DNA of 64,000 bases from Debaryomyces hansenii CBS767. Lineage: Eukaryota; Ascomycota; Pichiomycetes; Serinales; Debaryomycetaceae. Location: contig NC_006049.2 in assembly GCF_000006445.2 (NCBI RefSeq), forward strand, positions 1,116,001 through 1,180,000. Direction: 5' to 3'. Both the position numbers and the translations under genes were made by a program. Within the stretch, counting starts at the first letter, position 1. Every line of letters begins with the position of its first letter. Positions 48,786-58,455 of the stretch are shown here, in pieces. Under the pieces are notes generated by a model. The model saw nothing but the letters and a program-made list of their open reading frames with translations. It searched no databases and was not told the DNA's origin.

Positions 48786-49364
48786 TCACCTATTGGCAGC
48801 ACTGTCGTATGTGGCTCCACTTCTACCTGGGAATGCTCCTCCTCCACTTTTCAGCTTAGTATTGACTCTTCCTTCGCTCAAGGGCGCACCGTGCTTATAG
48901 TAGTCGTGAGGCTTAGGAAAATCTCCTTGCTGGATTCTTTGCGCATCTCTCTGAAGATACTGTTGGTATGAAGGATTAAGGTGTTCAGGATTAGCTTGCG
49001 TTATATTCACCATTTGTGGCTTAACCTTGATCACATTGGGGTCTTGCATGGGGTCATATTGCCCACCTTGGTACCCTTGGGGTGGGTTACCGTATCCCTG
49101 ACCCTGAGGATACCCCTGGCCCTGGGGGTATCCTTGTGGTGCATTATCATATCCAGCCTGCTGTGGTTGTCCATCGTATCCTTTTTGATACCCTTTTTCC
49201 TGGTTTTTCTCCCCGTATGATGGAATTGCTTGTGGAGGTGCTTGCGAATCTCCCTCATCATACTCCTGATATGGAGGTGGCGGAACTTCTTTTTCCGGCT
49301 GCTTATCCTTTGCAGCTTCTTCTTCTTTTGAACCACGTATCAATTGCGAGATCTTTTCTTTCAT
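48786..49364 (-). CDS. PY-motif protein with GYPQGQ repeats, unknown function
   Basis: A 192-aa protein I cannot assign to a family. It has a charged N-terminus, a PPPPYQEY segment (28-35) that contains a PPxY motif recognised by WW domains of Rsp5-type ubiquitin ligases, and a low-complexity Gly/Tyr/Gln/Pro region with GYPQGQ repeats around residues 75-105. A more ordered-looking C-terminus follows (NPSYQQYLQRDAQRIQQGDF and GRSGATYDSA). No membrane segment is visible. It could be a cytosolic Rsp5 substrate or adaptor, which is inference. The start is the first in-frame ATG at 49364. Confidence 0.75.
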   Translation of the reverse strand: MKEKISQLIRGSKEEEAAKDKQPEKEVPPPPYQEYDEGDSQAPPQAIPSYGEKNQEKGYQKGYDGQPQQAGYDNAPQGYPQGQGYPQGQGYGNPPQGYQGGQYDPMQDPNVIKVKPQMVNITQANPEHLNPSYQQYLQRDAQRIQQGDFPKPHDYYKHGAPLSEGRVNTKLKSGGGAFPGRSGATYDSAANR

Positions 49365-49446
49365 ATTACTTTCCTAATTGTAGTATTGTCTCCTTCTACT
49401 TCCCACAGATATAGCAATCCATACTTAAGGATTGCAAACACTGGGT

Positions 49447-49456
49447 ATCATGTGAT
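49447..49456. promoter_or_regulatory. Cbf1-like ATCATGTGAT upstream of MRPL28
   Basis: A near-palindromic E-box variant (ATCATGTGAT) about 120 nt upstream of the MRPL28 ATG and 85 nt from the divergent PY-protein start. It is one core base off the Cbf1 site ATCACGTGAT seen near GCF1. Confidence 0.35.
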
Positions 49457-49573
49457 GCGAAGATTTGGACCGGCGATTTTGTGTCATTTTTGTTCATAGT
49501 GCTGATTCTCAAGAAATTTTTCACCTTTAGCAGTGATAACCAAGAGTATATAGCCCATCAGTACAATAGAAAC

Positions 49574-49996
49574 ATGTTCGGGACTAGTAAGAATATATCT
49601 GCATCATCGTCTCTCTTGAAGACGTTCATACGTGGAAAGAAAAAGACGAGTTTATCGCCATCGACACAGAAAGTTGTTAATCAATTATCAGCATTATCGG
49701 CATCAAGAAAACAACCTAAATTAATAAATCTTTGTAACGAGGACCTTATAAAGCACCAAACAATCACCAATGCATGGAAGGTATACCAACGTAAAAAGTC
49801 ACAAAAGAAAACAGAACAATTAAAGCAACAGTACGAAAGTATCTACACCGCCATGGAAGACTTGAAGACGACGAGTCCTGAGTTATTTGAGGTGGCCAAT
49901 ACGCCCGAACCAAAGAAGAGATTCCCTCTCGAGATGAGGACTCCTAGTGACTACCCTGCAAACAAGCCATGGATCTATAACTACTCCCAAAATTAG
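49574..49996 (+). CDS. MRPL28: Mitochondrial large-subunit ribosomal protein mL40
   Basis: Component of the mitochondrial 54S ribosomal subunit. The 140-aa protein matches yeast Mrpl28 in KTSLSPSTQKVVNQLSALSA, SRKQPKLINLCNEDLIKHQT and the C-terminal KKRFPLEMRTPSDYPANK motif. The N-terminus, MFGTSKNISASSSLLKTFIR, is Ser/basic-rich with no acidic residues, as expected of a mitochondrial presequence. The open frame continues upstream to a GTG at 49481, but the ATG at 49574 gives this clean presequence and is chosen. Tail to tail with EAF6. Confidence 0.93.
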   Translation: MFGTSKNISASSSLLKTFIRGKKKTSLSPSTQKVVNQLSALSASRKQPKLINLCNEDLIKHQTITNAWKVYQRKKSQKKTEQLKQQYESIYTAMEDLKTTSPELFEVANTPEPKKRFPLEMRTPSDYPANKPWIYNYSQN

Positions 49997-50129
49997 GTGA
50001 TCCTATTCGTGTAAATAAATATATTGATATCTGTATGTAAGAATATAAATATTAGACAGTAAAAGTATATTATTGTATAAGCTAGTGTACATAACTGACG
50101 TCCTAGTGCAGACGTCACGGCGGTGGGCA

Positions 50130-50642
50130 TTAATCGTCAATAGTCCTGATCTTTCGCTTTCTTCCTGGCGTGCTCTGGTTCGAGTTGGAGTTGGCCTGTG
50201 ATGCCGATTGGTTATTCGTGCCAGTCGTATTCGGGGTGTTTCCACCGGCATTCCCATTATTAGGGTCTATTGAGTCCTCGTAGTCGTCCAAATCCTCATT
50301 GCGTCCACCGTTCGAGTTGACTCCCTGTCGCTTCATGATCGTCTTGATATAATTCACTGAACTCAAACTAAATATGTGGTCGTCGTCCGTATATGTTATT
50401 CTTCTCTTATTCAAACCACCCGTGTTTGTCTTGGTGAAGTTCTGGAACCCCTTGACGATGTTTCCGTATACACTCTCGTTAAAATACTCGTTTTCCTTCT
50501 CATAGATGGAATCCTCCAACTTGCTGAGCTTCGAGTCCAACTCCTGTTTTTTGAGGATTTGCTGTGTCAACTGGTCCTTGAGAGCCGTGTACTGTTCGAT
50601 GCTCGGCGCATCCTTCACTTCCTGACCTTCCTTATCTGTCAT
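50130..50642 (-). CDS. EAF6: NuA4/NuA3 subunit Eaf6
   Basis: Small shared subunit of histone acetyltransferase complexes NuA4 and NuA3. The 170-aa protein has an N-terminal helix (YTALKDQLTQQILKKQELD), then SIYEKENEYFNES and GNIVKGFQNFTK, and the IFSLSSVNYIK motif near residue 90, matching yeast Eaf6 (NIIKGFDTF, IFSLSSATYVK). The Asn/Ser/Gly-rich tail ends in a basic GRKRKIR motif and is longer than in S. cerevisiae (113 aa). The frame reads back to a TTG at 50693, but the ATG at 50642 (MTDKEGQ) is used, similar to the family MTDE start. Confidence 0.93.
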   Translation of the reverse strand: MTDKEGQEVKDAPSIEQYTALKDQLTQQILKKQELDSKLSKLEDSIYEKENEYFNESVYGNIVKGFQNFTKTNTGGLNKRRITYTDDDHIFSLSSVNYIKTIMKRQGVNSNGGRNEDLDDYEDSIDPNNGNAGGNTPNTTGTNNQSASQANSNSNQSTPGRKRKIRTIDD

Positions 50643-51493
50643 GGCTCCAGTGTCTTCTAGTCGGAACCTGTCTCTGTAAAGTGTTGTTCTCAAGTAGTAG
50701 CGAATTCATATTAGGCGGGACACGATTTGTAACCGCTTCGACCCTTCAACCCGACCTAAATCATATTTCCATCCTCTCCTCGGTCCCTCGACAATGCACC
50801 TATACCACATACCCCGTAACAACTACAGTATCGTACTTACTACTACAACTACATTACTTACCATTCCTTACAAACATTACTTTATTTACATGACTTACAT
50901 TGCCAACTACTGGTTTCTCTTCTACTTCTTCCTCGTCTATAACTATTCCAAACTGCCACAATTGGCTCACTTGACTCTATTTCCCTGGTGCTCTACTCCC
51001 ACTTCCCTATGATTTCCTAATTGCAAAACCACCTCAACAGTCTCACATCATCGTGGTCATAGTGTAGCCATCGCAACCGCCGAGTGTTACGTCATCCCGG
51101 AACTCGCAAAGGATGCCCGGGACACTACTGGGCCGTAGAACAGAACTCCGAGCCCGACGTGTCTCGATTGTTGCTCGAATGTACGATAAGTAGTGGAGCT
51201 TATTAACCATAACTATACCACCAATTGACGAGCGGTGGCTGACTTAGGCGTGAGAGCATATGGGCTGATCTGTAGACCCGTATATAGACAATAATAAGTG
51301 ATAGAGCACGTAGAATATGATAGAAAAGACGTAGGATGCGACTCTTTCGGCAGATCGGGAGTGAGTGGTCCACCAACAATAAGTGAAAAATTAATATAAA
51401 TAGCCAAACTGCACCAAAATTATTCACAATTGACCTGGTGATAATTGATTTATTTTTCATTTGAATACTAAATAAATTAAATATATATATACA
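50643..51493. promoter_or_regulatory. Divergent promoter region of EAF6 and ENO1
   Basis: An 851-nt gap. Its left part (about 50790-51010) is almost free of G on the plus strand, while 51040-51180 is GC-rich, which may mark the ENO1 upstream activating region. I saw no tRNA and no unambiguous Gcr1/Rap1 cluster. Plus-strand open frames at 50681-51012 look like chance in low-complexity sequence. Confidence 0.5.
51395..51402 (+). promoter_or_regulatory. TATA box of ENO1
   Basis: TATAAATA, a full match to the yeast TATA consensus, about 92 nt upstream of the ENO1 ATG. Strong TATA boxes are typical of highly expressed glycolytic genes. A second alternating TA run touches the ATG and is more likely 5' UTR. 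Confidence 0.65.
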
Positions 51494-52813
51494 ATGGCCG
51501 TCACTAAGTTATTTGCTCGTTATGTCTACGATTCTCGTGGTAACCCAACTGTTGAAGTTGATTTAACCACCGACAAGGGATTATTCAGATCCATTGTTCC
51601 ATCTGGTGCTTCCACTGGTATCCATGAAGCTTTGGAATTGAGAGATGGTGACAAGTCCAAATGGTTAGGTAAGGGTGTTACCAAGGCTGTTGCCAATGTT
51701 AACGAACTCATTGCTCCAGCTTTCGTCAAGGCCAACCTCGACGTCACCAACCAAAGTGCCGTTGATGACTTCTTGAACAAGTTGGACGGTACCCCAAACA
51801 AGTCTAAGTTAGGTGCCAATGCCATCTTAGGTGTTTCTTTAGCCACTGCTAAGGCTGCTGCTGCTGAAAAGAACGTTCCATTATACCAGCACTTAGCTGA
51901 TATTTCTGGTTCCAAGCAAGACAAGTTTGTCTTACCAGTTCCATTCCAAAACGTCTTGAACGGTGGTTCCCATGCTGGTGGTGCTTTAGCTTTCCAAGAA
52001 TTCATGATTGTCCCAACTGACGCTCCAACCTTCTCTGAAGCTTTGAGAATGGGTTCTGAAGTCTACCACAACTTGAAGTCCTTGACCAAGAAGAAGTACG
52101 GTCAATCCGCTGGTAACGTCGGTGATGAAGGTGGTGTTGCTCCAGATATCGGTTCTCCAAGAGAAGCTTTAGACTTGATCATGGATGCTATTGACAAGGC
52201 TGGTTACAAGGGTAAGATCGGTATTGCCTTAGATGTTGCCGCTTCTGAATTCTACAAAGACGGTAAGTACGATTTAGACTTCAAGAATCCAAACTCTGAC
52301 GAATCTAAGTGGTTATCTGGTGAACAATTAGCTTCCTTATACGAAGAATTGATCAACGAATACCCAATTGTTTCTATTGAAGATCCTTTCGGTGAAGATG
52401 ACTGGGATGCTTGGGTTCACTTCTACTCCAAGGTTTCTTCCAAGGTCCAAATCGTTGGTGATGACTTAACTGTCACTAACCCATTAAGAATCAAGACCGC
52501 CATTGAAAAGAAGGCCGCCAACGCTTTGTTATTAAAGGTCAACCAAATTGGTTCTTTAACTGAATCCATCAAGGCTGCTCAAGACTCCTTTGATGCTACC
52601 TGGGGTGTTATGGTTTCCCACAGATCTGGTGAAACCGAAGATACCTTCATTGCTGATTTATCTGTTGGTTTAAGAGCTGGTCAAATTAAGACTGGTGCCC
52701 CAGCCAGATCTGAAAGATTAGCCAAGTTAAACCAAATCTTAAGAATCGAAGAAGAATTAGGTGACAAGGCTATCTACGCTGGTAAGAACTTCCACGCTGC
52801 TTCTCAATTATAA
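51494..52813 (+). CDS. ENO1: Enolase (2-phosphoglycerate dehydratase)
   Basis: Converts 2-phosphoglycerate to phosphoenolpyruvate in glycolysis. The 439-aa protein is collinear with yeast enolases: [13 protein letters not shown] near residue 11, [14 protein letters not shown] near 38, [19 protein letters not shown] near 207, [14 protein letters not shown] around 295 (metal ligands Glu/Asp), [10 protein letters not shown] near 320 (Asp ligand), [12 protein letters not shown] (catalytic Lys) and [16 protein letters not shown]. Codon use is strongly biased to the yeast optimal set (GGT, GCT, AAG, TTA), indicating very high expression. No CTG codon was seen. Tail to tail with BNA5, 88 nt apart. 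Confidence 0.99.
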   Translation: MAVTKLFARYVYDSRGNPTVEVDLTTDKGLFRSIVPSGASTGIHEALELRDGDKSKWLGKGVTKAVANVNELIAPAFVKANLDVTNQSAVDDFLNKLDGTPNKSKLGANAILGVSLATAKAAAAEKNVPLYQHLADISGSKQDKFVLPVPFQNVLNGGSHAGGALAFQEFMIVPTDAPTFSEALRMGSEVYHNLKSLTKKKYGQSAGNVGDEGGVAPDIGSPREALDLIMDAIDKAGYKGKIGIALDVAASEFYKDGKYDLDFKNPNSDESKWLSGEQLASLYEELINEYPIVSIEDPFGEDDWDAWVHFYSKVSSKVQIVGDDLTVTNPLRIKTAIEKKAANALLLKVNQIGSLTESIKAAQDSFDATWGVMVSHRSGETEDTFIADLSVGLRAGQIKTGAPARSERLAKLNQILRIEEELGDKAIYAGKNFHAASQL

Positions 52814-52901
52814 ATCATTTAATGTCCTTATTTATATTTTGATAAAAGTCGTTTATTGAATACACGCTGCTAATAACTTGTTTATTTGTAGATCTATATT
52901 C

Positions 52902-54347
52902 CTATATTTCATTTGCAGCTATTTTATCCATGGCTTCAATTAGCCTTTGAACGGCAATAAATGTTTCTGAAAACGTGTTATATAATGGTAATGGTGCTAA
53001 TCTAATTACATCTGGTCTTCTTTCATCACAGACAATAGCATGATCGCTTAAGTATTTATTGACTCTTTCCATTATATTCTTACTGTATTCCTCGTAATGT
53101 GGTTGAAACAATACTGATAATTGGCATCCTCTGTCTCCTTTGTTAAGTGGACTTAATATTTTGAATCCCAATCTATCGGTGGTTTCTTCTTGCTTTATGT
53201 AATACTTTGAACTAGTTAGTAAAGCTTGTAAAAACCCTGTTAATTCAACACTTTTCTTTCGTAATTCACTGATACCCCCAACTTTCTTGAAAAGTTCCAA
53301 TGAAGACTTCACGGCGACCACATCAATAACTGACGGGTTTGATTGTCTATATGATAAGGCTGATTTAATAGGATCAAATACTTCCAACATTTTGAATCGG
53401 TCAGACGCATTATTTCCCCACCAGCCTGCTAACCTAGGTTTAAATTGTTCAATCGAGTTATCCTTGGTATGTTTTTCATGGACAAAAATTCCGGCAATCC
53501 CACCAGGACCTGAATTTAAATATTTATAAGAGCACCAGACAGCAAAGTCTACATCCCAGTCGTGTAATTGTAGGGGGACATTACCCACTGCATGAGCCAA
53601 ATCCCATCCGACAGTAATCCCAAAGCTCTTAGCACATTCGGTGATCTCACCGATATTGAAAAACTGACCAGTGTAATACTGAATTCCGGAGAAACACACA
53701 AGTGCTAATTCATCTTGATGATTTGTTATTGTCTCTATTATATCTTCGGTTTCGATGTAAGTCTTGCCCTCTTTGATTTCAATCTGAATTAAATGATCTT
53801 CATTATAGCCAAATATTTTAGCAGCATTTAAAAATGCATAATAATCAGATGGGAACGCCTGCTTTTCAAAAAGAATCTTGGTTTTTTTACCAGATGGCTT
53901 ATAAAAACTCATCAACATAGCATTCAAATTACTAGTTAAAGTTCCCATGACAGCCACCTCATTCTCCTTACCCCCGACTATAGGTGCGATCAATGGTAAT
54001 AATGGTAAATCGATATCCACCCAAGATGTTAATCCTTTCTCCTCGCCAGGGTGTCTGAAATGAGATTCAACACCCCTTTCACTCCATGCATTCAATTCAT
54101 CGTTTATGGCTGTTCTTGTGATTTTTGGCATCAATCCCAACGAGTTACCACATAAGTATATTGAATCAGTTGAATCTTCGTATTCGTCATTCTGAATCCC
54201 CAATGACTTAAAAGTTGGAATTTCAAACTCTTCCTTATATGTAGGGAAGCATTCGTCTAGCTTTTTAGCTTGTTCTATAGACATTATTTGACTAATAGTC
54301 ATAATTATGTCCCGAATAAATTTTCCATTGAATTTTATATGTCGCAT
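52902..54347 (-). CDS. BNA5: Kynureninase
   Basis: PLP-dependent enzyme that cleaves 3-hydroxykynurenine to 3-hydroxyanthranilate and alanine in de novo NAD synthesis from tryptophan. Typical kynureninase segments are [12 protein letters not shown] near 64, ESHFRHP near 94, [20 protein letters not shown] near 247, the PLP lysine K275 in [12 protein letters not shown], and RLAGWWGN. The first in-frame ATG is at 54347, giving 481 aa. ATGs at 54302 and 54284 ([11 protein letters not shown]) align better with the yeast start (453 aa), so the first 15-21 residues may be untranslated. Confidence 0.95.
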   Translation of the reverse strand: MRHIKFNGKFIRDIIMTISQIMSIEQAKKLDECFPTYKEEFEIPTFKSLGIQNDEYEDSTDSIYLCGNSLGLMPKITRTAINDELNAWSERGVESHFRHPGEEKGLTSWVDIDLPLLPLIAPIVGGKENEVAVMGTLTSNLNAMLMSFYKPSGKKTKILFEKQAFPSDYYAFLNAAKIFGYNEDHLIQIEIKEGKTYIETEDIIETITNHQDELALVCFSGIQYYTGQFFNIGEITECAKSFGITVGWDLAHAVGNVPLQLHDWDVDFAVWCSYKYLNSGPGGIAGIFVHEKHTKDNSIEQFKPRLAGWWGNNASDRFKMLEVFDPIKSALSYRQSNPSVIDVVAVKSSLELFKKVGGISELRKKSVELTGFLQALLTSSKYYIKQEETTDRLGFKILSPLNKGDRGCQLSVLFQPHYEEYSKNIMERVNKYLSDHAIVCDERRPDVIRLAPLPLYNTFSETFIAVQRLIEAMDKIAANEI

Positions 54348-54968
54348 TCGGCATTAATCTCAAATTTGCAACTATCGTCAAAGAAGGTTTGGTACAATGG
54401 ACATTATGAAGTATAGAAGTTATAAAACAGGAGTTTGGGGGCATTATTTGTTATTTGTCAATGTATTTTCAATTATAAAGTGATATGAGTTTTTTTGATA
54501 GTTTTCACAATTATTACAAGATATTTCAAAAAATTATAAAACTTTCCAAAAATACGTCCTAATTGTATATAATTTTATAATTTAAACAACTAACTTAACC
54601 AGAGAAGTAGCATAACAGAAGCCTTATACGTTGATTTAAAATTTAATTATCTTACTGAATACAAATCAGGTTCGGAATCCTTCTGTATCTAGTTGAATGT
54701 AACATTACCAGTCAAATTTAAAGTAGAGTAAGTAATTATACAAAAAATGTAATGGAGAAGTATATATGTATATAGGGGATATAACTACATATAGACGACT
54801 CTTGTAACTTGTAATACGAATATAAACGGCGATTTCTAAATAATTGTGTATTTGATAACGACGAGATCGTTAGCAGCAATTTTTATTATCGAGTATCGAA
54901 TCCGAACGGAAATTATATTCAGTGTGCAATAGTGAAGATAAAGTATATTACTAGAATACACGAATAAA
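54348..54968. promoter_or_regulatory. Divergent promoter region of BNA5 and APS3
   Basis: 621 nt of strongly AT-rich sequence between divergent genes. No specific regulatory site, RNA gene or repeat was recognised. Confidence 0.45.
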
Positions 54969-55551
54969 ATGATACATTCAGTGATAATATGTATGTATTA
55001 TGAAGAGATATATTCTTCAGGAATTGTTACTAACAATTTAAATAGTTAATAATGATGGTTTACCAAGATTGATGAAATTCTATACCCTCGTGGACATACC
55101 TACACAACGATTATTATTACAACAAGTATATCAATTAATATCTGTAAGATCAGCACAGGAATGCTCATTCATAACGCCGCCACCATTACTAGAAGACCTC
55201 GATGACATTAAAGTGATCTACAGGCACTATGCTACCTTATATTTTGTATTTATAGTCGATGACCAAGAGAGTGAATTGGGCATACTAGACTTGATCCAAG
55301 TGTTTGTCGAATGTTTGGACAAGTGTTTCACTAATGTATGTGAATTGGACTTGGTTTTCGGATGGCAAGTATTACAAACCGTGCTAGAGGAAATTGTACA
55401 AGGAGGTATGGTCATTGACACCAATATCCAGCGAATTGTGTCTGCGGTGGACGAAGCAAATAGTCAGAAAATATCAGGCACCGCCGGCAGAAATACAGGA
55501 TTTCTACTGGGCCTATCAAAAGAGGGCGGCTTCAGCTGGAGAAGAACGTAG
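54969..55551 (+). CDS. APS3: AP-3 adaptor complex sigma subunit, one short intron
   Basis: Small (sigma) subunit of AP-3, which sorts cargo such as alkaline phosphatase from Golgi to vacuole. Exon 1 is 54969-54990 (MIHSVII plus one base) and exon 2 is 55046-55551; joined they give 175 aa. The spliced N-terminus MIHSVIIFNNDGLPRLMKFY aligns with yeast Aps3 MIHAVLIFNKKCQPRLVKFY. IYRHYATLYFVFIVDDQESELGILDLIQ is the sigma-adaptin signature, and LEEIVQGGMVIDTN follows. Exon 2 alone lacks an ATG at the right place, so the splice is required. 43 nt separate it from convergent CBP4. Confidence 0.94.
54991..55045 (+). other. 55-nt intron of APS3
   Basis: Donor GTATGT at 54991-54996, branch TACTAAC at 55028-55034, acceptor TAG at 55043-55045. 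The joined frame restores the conserved sigma-adaptin N-terminus. This is the shortest of the four introns seen. Confidence 0.92.
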
Positions 55552-55594
55552 ATAGAAGCAAATTATATTAATACACATGTTATATACATAGTAA

Positions 55595-56023
55595 CTATTT
55601 CCTAGAAAACCACCCTTTCTTCTGCGAGACCAACTCCTCGGCCTCTCTCAACTCCTGTTGTGCCCTTTCGACTTCCAGTTTCTTGAATTCGTCTCCCCGT
55701 TCCCTATTATACTTCTCGATGTCGACTAATTTTGGATCTGTATTTCTCCCATCCTTTTCAAACGGAGACTTTATTCTTCCTGTTTTCCAGATCGGGTCAT
55801 CAGATGCAGCGGTCTCCCTGGCAATCTTCATGAGTTCCTGTTGCTCTTTTTGTCTTATTTCTCTATTCCTCTCGTACTCTGCTCTAATTTCGGGCGAAAA
55901 TTTGGCAATCAATTGTTCATCCGTGGGAACAGTATATTTGAATAGCAAACTTCCAGTTGCTATTATACTAAAACCTACTACACCCACACGGGCCCAGCGA
56001 TACCATAATGGTTTTTGACTCAT
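55595..56023 (-). CDS. CBP4: Cytochrome bc1 assembly factor Cbp4
   Basis: Inner mitochondrial membrane protein that with Cbp3-Cbp6 stabilises new cytochrome b. The 142-aa protein has PLWYRWARV, one membrane helix (about residues 13-31), then the conserved LLFKYTVPTDEQLIAKFSPE and SDDPIWKTGRIKSPFEKDGR, as in yeast Cbp4 (TDQQLISQLSPE, SDDPIWKTG). The C-terminal half is a charged coiled coil, ending KKGWFSRK. A CACGTG site lies 78 nt upstream of the ATG. Confidence 0.95.
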   Translation of the reverse strand: MSQKPLWYRWARVGVVGFSIIATGSLLFKYTVPTDEQLIAKFSPEIRAEYERNREIRQKEQQELMKIARETAASDDPIWKTGRIKSPFEKDGRNTDPKLVDIEKYNRERGDEFKKLEVERAQQELREAEELVSQKKGWFSRK

Positions 56024-56100
56024 AGTTACCGCTTTATCGTCCTTTGAACTTGATTATCATCTGGTCCTAAAGCATTGGTTGAAATATATGATGGATTTAG

Positions 56101-56106
56101 CACGTG
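56101..56106. promoter_or_regulatory. CACGTG (Cbf1-type) upstream of CBP4
   Basis: Exact CACGTG followed by AC, 78 nt upstream of the CBP4 start. Cbf1 with this core regulates respiratory and ribosomal genes in Candida-type yeasts. A similar site precedes GCF1. Confidence 0.45.
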
Positions 56107-56378
56107 ACTTACTACCCATTTCGCTGCTTCTACTGGCCGCCATTGATTCACTCTACACTATTAAATACCAGAATTGACCCCTATATTCGCTAAAGTTCCT
56201 CGCGTACACAATTGGGCATTAGATAATAGGAGATGACCAGTTAAAGCTTAATCCTACACTTAATTCTATTTATATTCTTCGTGTGTCCCTATTTGGTTAT
56301 TATCATTACTAACATATCTCTAGTGAAAACCTCACACTGCCTCTATATAAGAATTACGCGTAGTAACATAAAAAAACT

Positions 56379-56452
56379 TATACGAGATAAACGACCGTTT
56401 ATAACTGTTATTTGGAACGGTTTGAATACATATTGATTGATATAAACGTTTA
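56379..56452. promoter_or_regulatory. Cluster of sterol-response-like elements upstream of UPC2
   Basis: On the minus strand TCGTATA (56385-56379) is the S. cerevisiae Upc2/Ecm22 sterol element core. Next comes TCGTTTA (56394-56388), which forms with the following CGTTTAT a perfect inverted repeat ATAAACG-AC-CGTTTAT (56387-56402). A third palindrome, TAAACGTTTA, is at 56443-56452. All lie 45-118 nt upstream of the UPC2 ATG, fitting direct autoregulation, which is known for C. albicans UPC2. Confidence 0.65.
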
Positions 56453-56496
56453 CCATAGAGAGATCAACTGACTAACCATTTATTTTTCAACAAATA

Positions 56497-58455
56497 ATGT
56501 CCGGTGAAAGTGATAATAATCTCAGTCAAGATGCTAACAAAAAAATGAGTAAGTCTTCAACAGGCAAAAGGAAGTTCCACCAAAAGTCCCGAAACGGTTG
56601 TCTGACATGTAAGAAGAGACGAGTTAAATGTGATGAACAGAGACCGGTGTGTCAGAAGTGTCAGCATATGAATTTGACCTGTGGGTATGCTACAAATGGG
56701 AATGACGGGTCGCAGAATGAGATAGACCCACAGTCGGTAAATAAGAAGCGGAAGGTGTCAACAGAGTCTATTTCTCCCGGGAGCGAATCTAACGAGTCTA
56801 GCACGCAACAAGAGGCATCGAGTATCAGTCCGGCGCCAAATATGGAGCCCAAACCTGAACAGGTGATAGGAAAGGTTACGGGAAACTTATTGAATGCCGG
56901 TAACTTGAATAACCTCAATTTGAGCCATTTGGTGAATAATTTGAGTGGCGTCGGAGGAGGAGGGTTGAGTTCGCTAGGAAATTTGGCCAGCTTGACCAAT
57001 TTGGCGACGCTAGCACAATTGCCTATTGATTTAAGTAACTTGGGCAGTCTCATTGATTCGCAGATCCACTCTGCTGTAGCCAATAATACTGCCAACAACT
57101 CACCATACAATATTGACTCGCATACGGATAAGAAGGGGAATGGATCGACAAGCGGTAATGAAGTCAACGTTAAACAGGAAGAGGGCACGCACGGACAATC
57201 AGATCTGATACCGCAAGAACCCGAAGTACAACCTCTGCATAGTCACCCCGACGAACATGAAAGGCCTTCACAACCACACGGAAGCGGAGCCATACCGAAC
57301 ATATCACCTAATGTCAATACTCTGCAGTCGCTTTTGACCGATAATCCTTTGAATAATCCCATGGCAGGAATGGGGTCGTCAAACCTAAACATGCTAGACT
57401 TGAGGTTGATGTTTCATTACACTTCTCAGGTAGCAAGCACAATTACAGGAGCAGGTATATCGGATACCAATATATGGAATTACGACATCCCCATGTTGGC
57501 GTTTGACCATCCATTTTTGATGCATTCCATTCTAGCCTTTAGTGCGACACATTTGTCCAGGACTGAAAAGGGACTAGATCAGTGTGTGACGTGCCATAGA
57601 GGCGATGCATTGAGACTATTGAGAGAAGCGGTGCTAGACATCAACTGTGACAATACGGATGCATTGGTAGCGAGTGCCTTAATTTTAATCATGGATTCAT
57701 TGGCCAACGCATCGTTTCCGCTGTCTACTTCTCCCAAATCTCTCCCAGCATCTGCATGGATCTTCCACGTCAAGGGAGCCGCTACAATATTGACGGCAGT
57801 ATGGCCGTTGACCGAATCATCTCGATTCTACAAGTTCATATCCGTCGATTTGGGCGACCTCGGCGACATAATCAGCCAACGCGTCAACGTCGACCCCAGC
57901 AAGACCCCAGGCGACCAGAAATTCTTCACCGATTTGGAGTGCCATGACTCTGAAATCGCTGACTTGTTCCCGGTCGAGATCGACTCCCCATACCTCGTTA
58001 CCCTCGCATACCTCAATAAACTCCACAAAGAACGCTACAAGTCAGATTTCATCCTCAGGATCTTCGCATTTCCCGCCCTCCTCGACAAGTCCTTCCTATC
58101 CCTATTAATGACCGGCGACATCAAGGCAATGAGAATCATGCGCTCCTACTACAAGCTCCTTCGCTCTTTCACTACAGAAATGAAAGACAAAGTCTGGTTC
58201 CTCGAGGGTGTTTCCCAAGTTTTACCCGTCGACGTCGAGGAGTACGCCGGGGGTGCCGGTGGTATGCACATGATGCTTGACTTCTTGGGTGGTGGTCCAT
58301 CCATCATAGATAATGAAATTGACGATGAAATTACAAAATTTGACCCTAGTGGATCCCTTACAAATCGCTTAATTGACACTAATAATTTACCAAGCGATAT
58401 CACAAGCAACCTTGATGTCATGCAAGGTGGCAACGGCTTCATGAATATCAAATGA
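56497..58455 (+). CDS. UPC2: Sterol regulator Upc2 (Zn2Cys6)
   Basis: Zinc-cluster activator of ergosterol synthesis and sterol uptake; its C-terminal domain binds sterol and releases the factor when sterol is low. In 652 aa, the Zn2Cys6 cluster has Cys 35, 38, 45, 52, 55 and 62, preceded by the basic [11 protein letters not shown] as in Upc2/Ecm22. Ser/Asn-rich linker follows. The ligand domain starts near 305 ([32 protein letters not shown]). YAGGAGG at residues 583-589 corresponds to the hotspot of azole-resistance mutations in C. albicans Upc2 (Y642 to G648). Codon 36 is CTG. It precedes CDC42, next to which S. cerevisiae has the paralogue ECM22. Confidence 0.9.
   Translation: MSGESDNNLSQDANKKMSKSSTGKRKFHQKSRNGCLTCKKRRVKCDEQRPVCQKCQHMNLTCGYATNGNDGSQNEIDPQSVNKKRKVSTESISPGSESNESSTQQEASSISPAPNMEPKPEQVIGKVTGNLLNAGNLNNLNLSHLVNNLSGVGGGGLSSLGNLASLTNLATLAQLPIDLSNLGSLIDSQIHSAVANNTANNSPYNIDSHTDKKGNGSTSGNEVNVKQEEGTHGQSDLIPQEPEVQPLHSHPDEHERPSQPHGSGAIPNISPNVNTLQSLLTDNPLNNPMAGMGSSNLNMLDLRLMFHYTSQVASTITGAGISDTNIWNYDIPMLAFDHPFLMHSILAFSATHLSRTEKGLDQCVTCHRGDALRLLREAVLDINCDNTDALVASALILIMDSLANASFPLSTSPKSLPASAWIFHVKGAATILTAVWPLTESSRFYKFISVDLGDLGDIISQRVNVDPSKTPGDQKFFTDLECHDSEIADLFPVEIDSPYLVTLAYLNKLHKERYKSDFILRIFAFPALLDKSFLSLLMTGDIKAMRIMRSYYKLLRSFTTEMKDKVWFLEGVSQVLPVDVEEYAGGAGGMHMMLDFLGGGPSIIDNEIDDEITKFDPSGSLTNRLIDTNNLPSDITSNLDVMQGGNGFMNIK

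Noticed and set aside
50681..50810. 5' intron of EAF6 using the GTATGT on the minus strand near 50810
   Set aside because: No TACTAAC-like branch motif before the EAF6 start; the EAF6 frame begins plausibly at 50642 without it.
50681..51012. Plus-strand ORFs opposite EAF6 5' region
   Set aside because: Created by C/T-rich sequence with few stops; no protein features.
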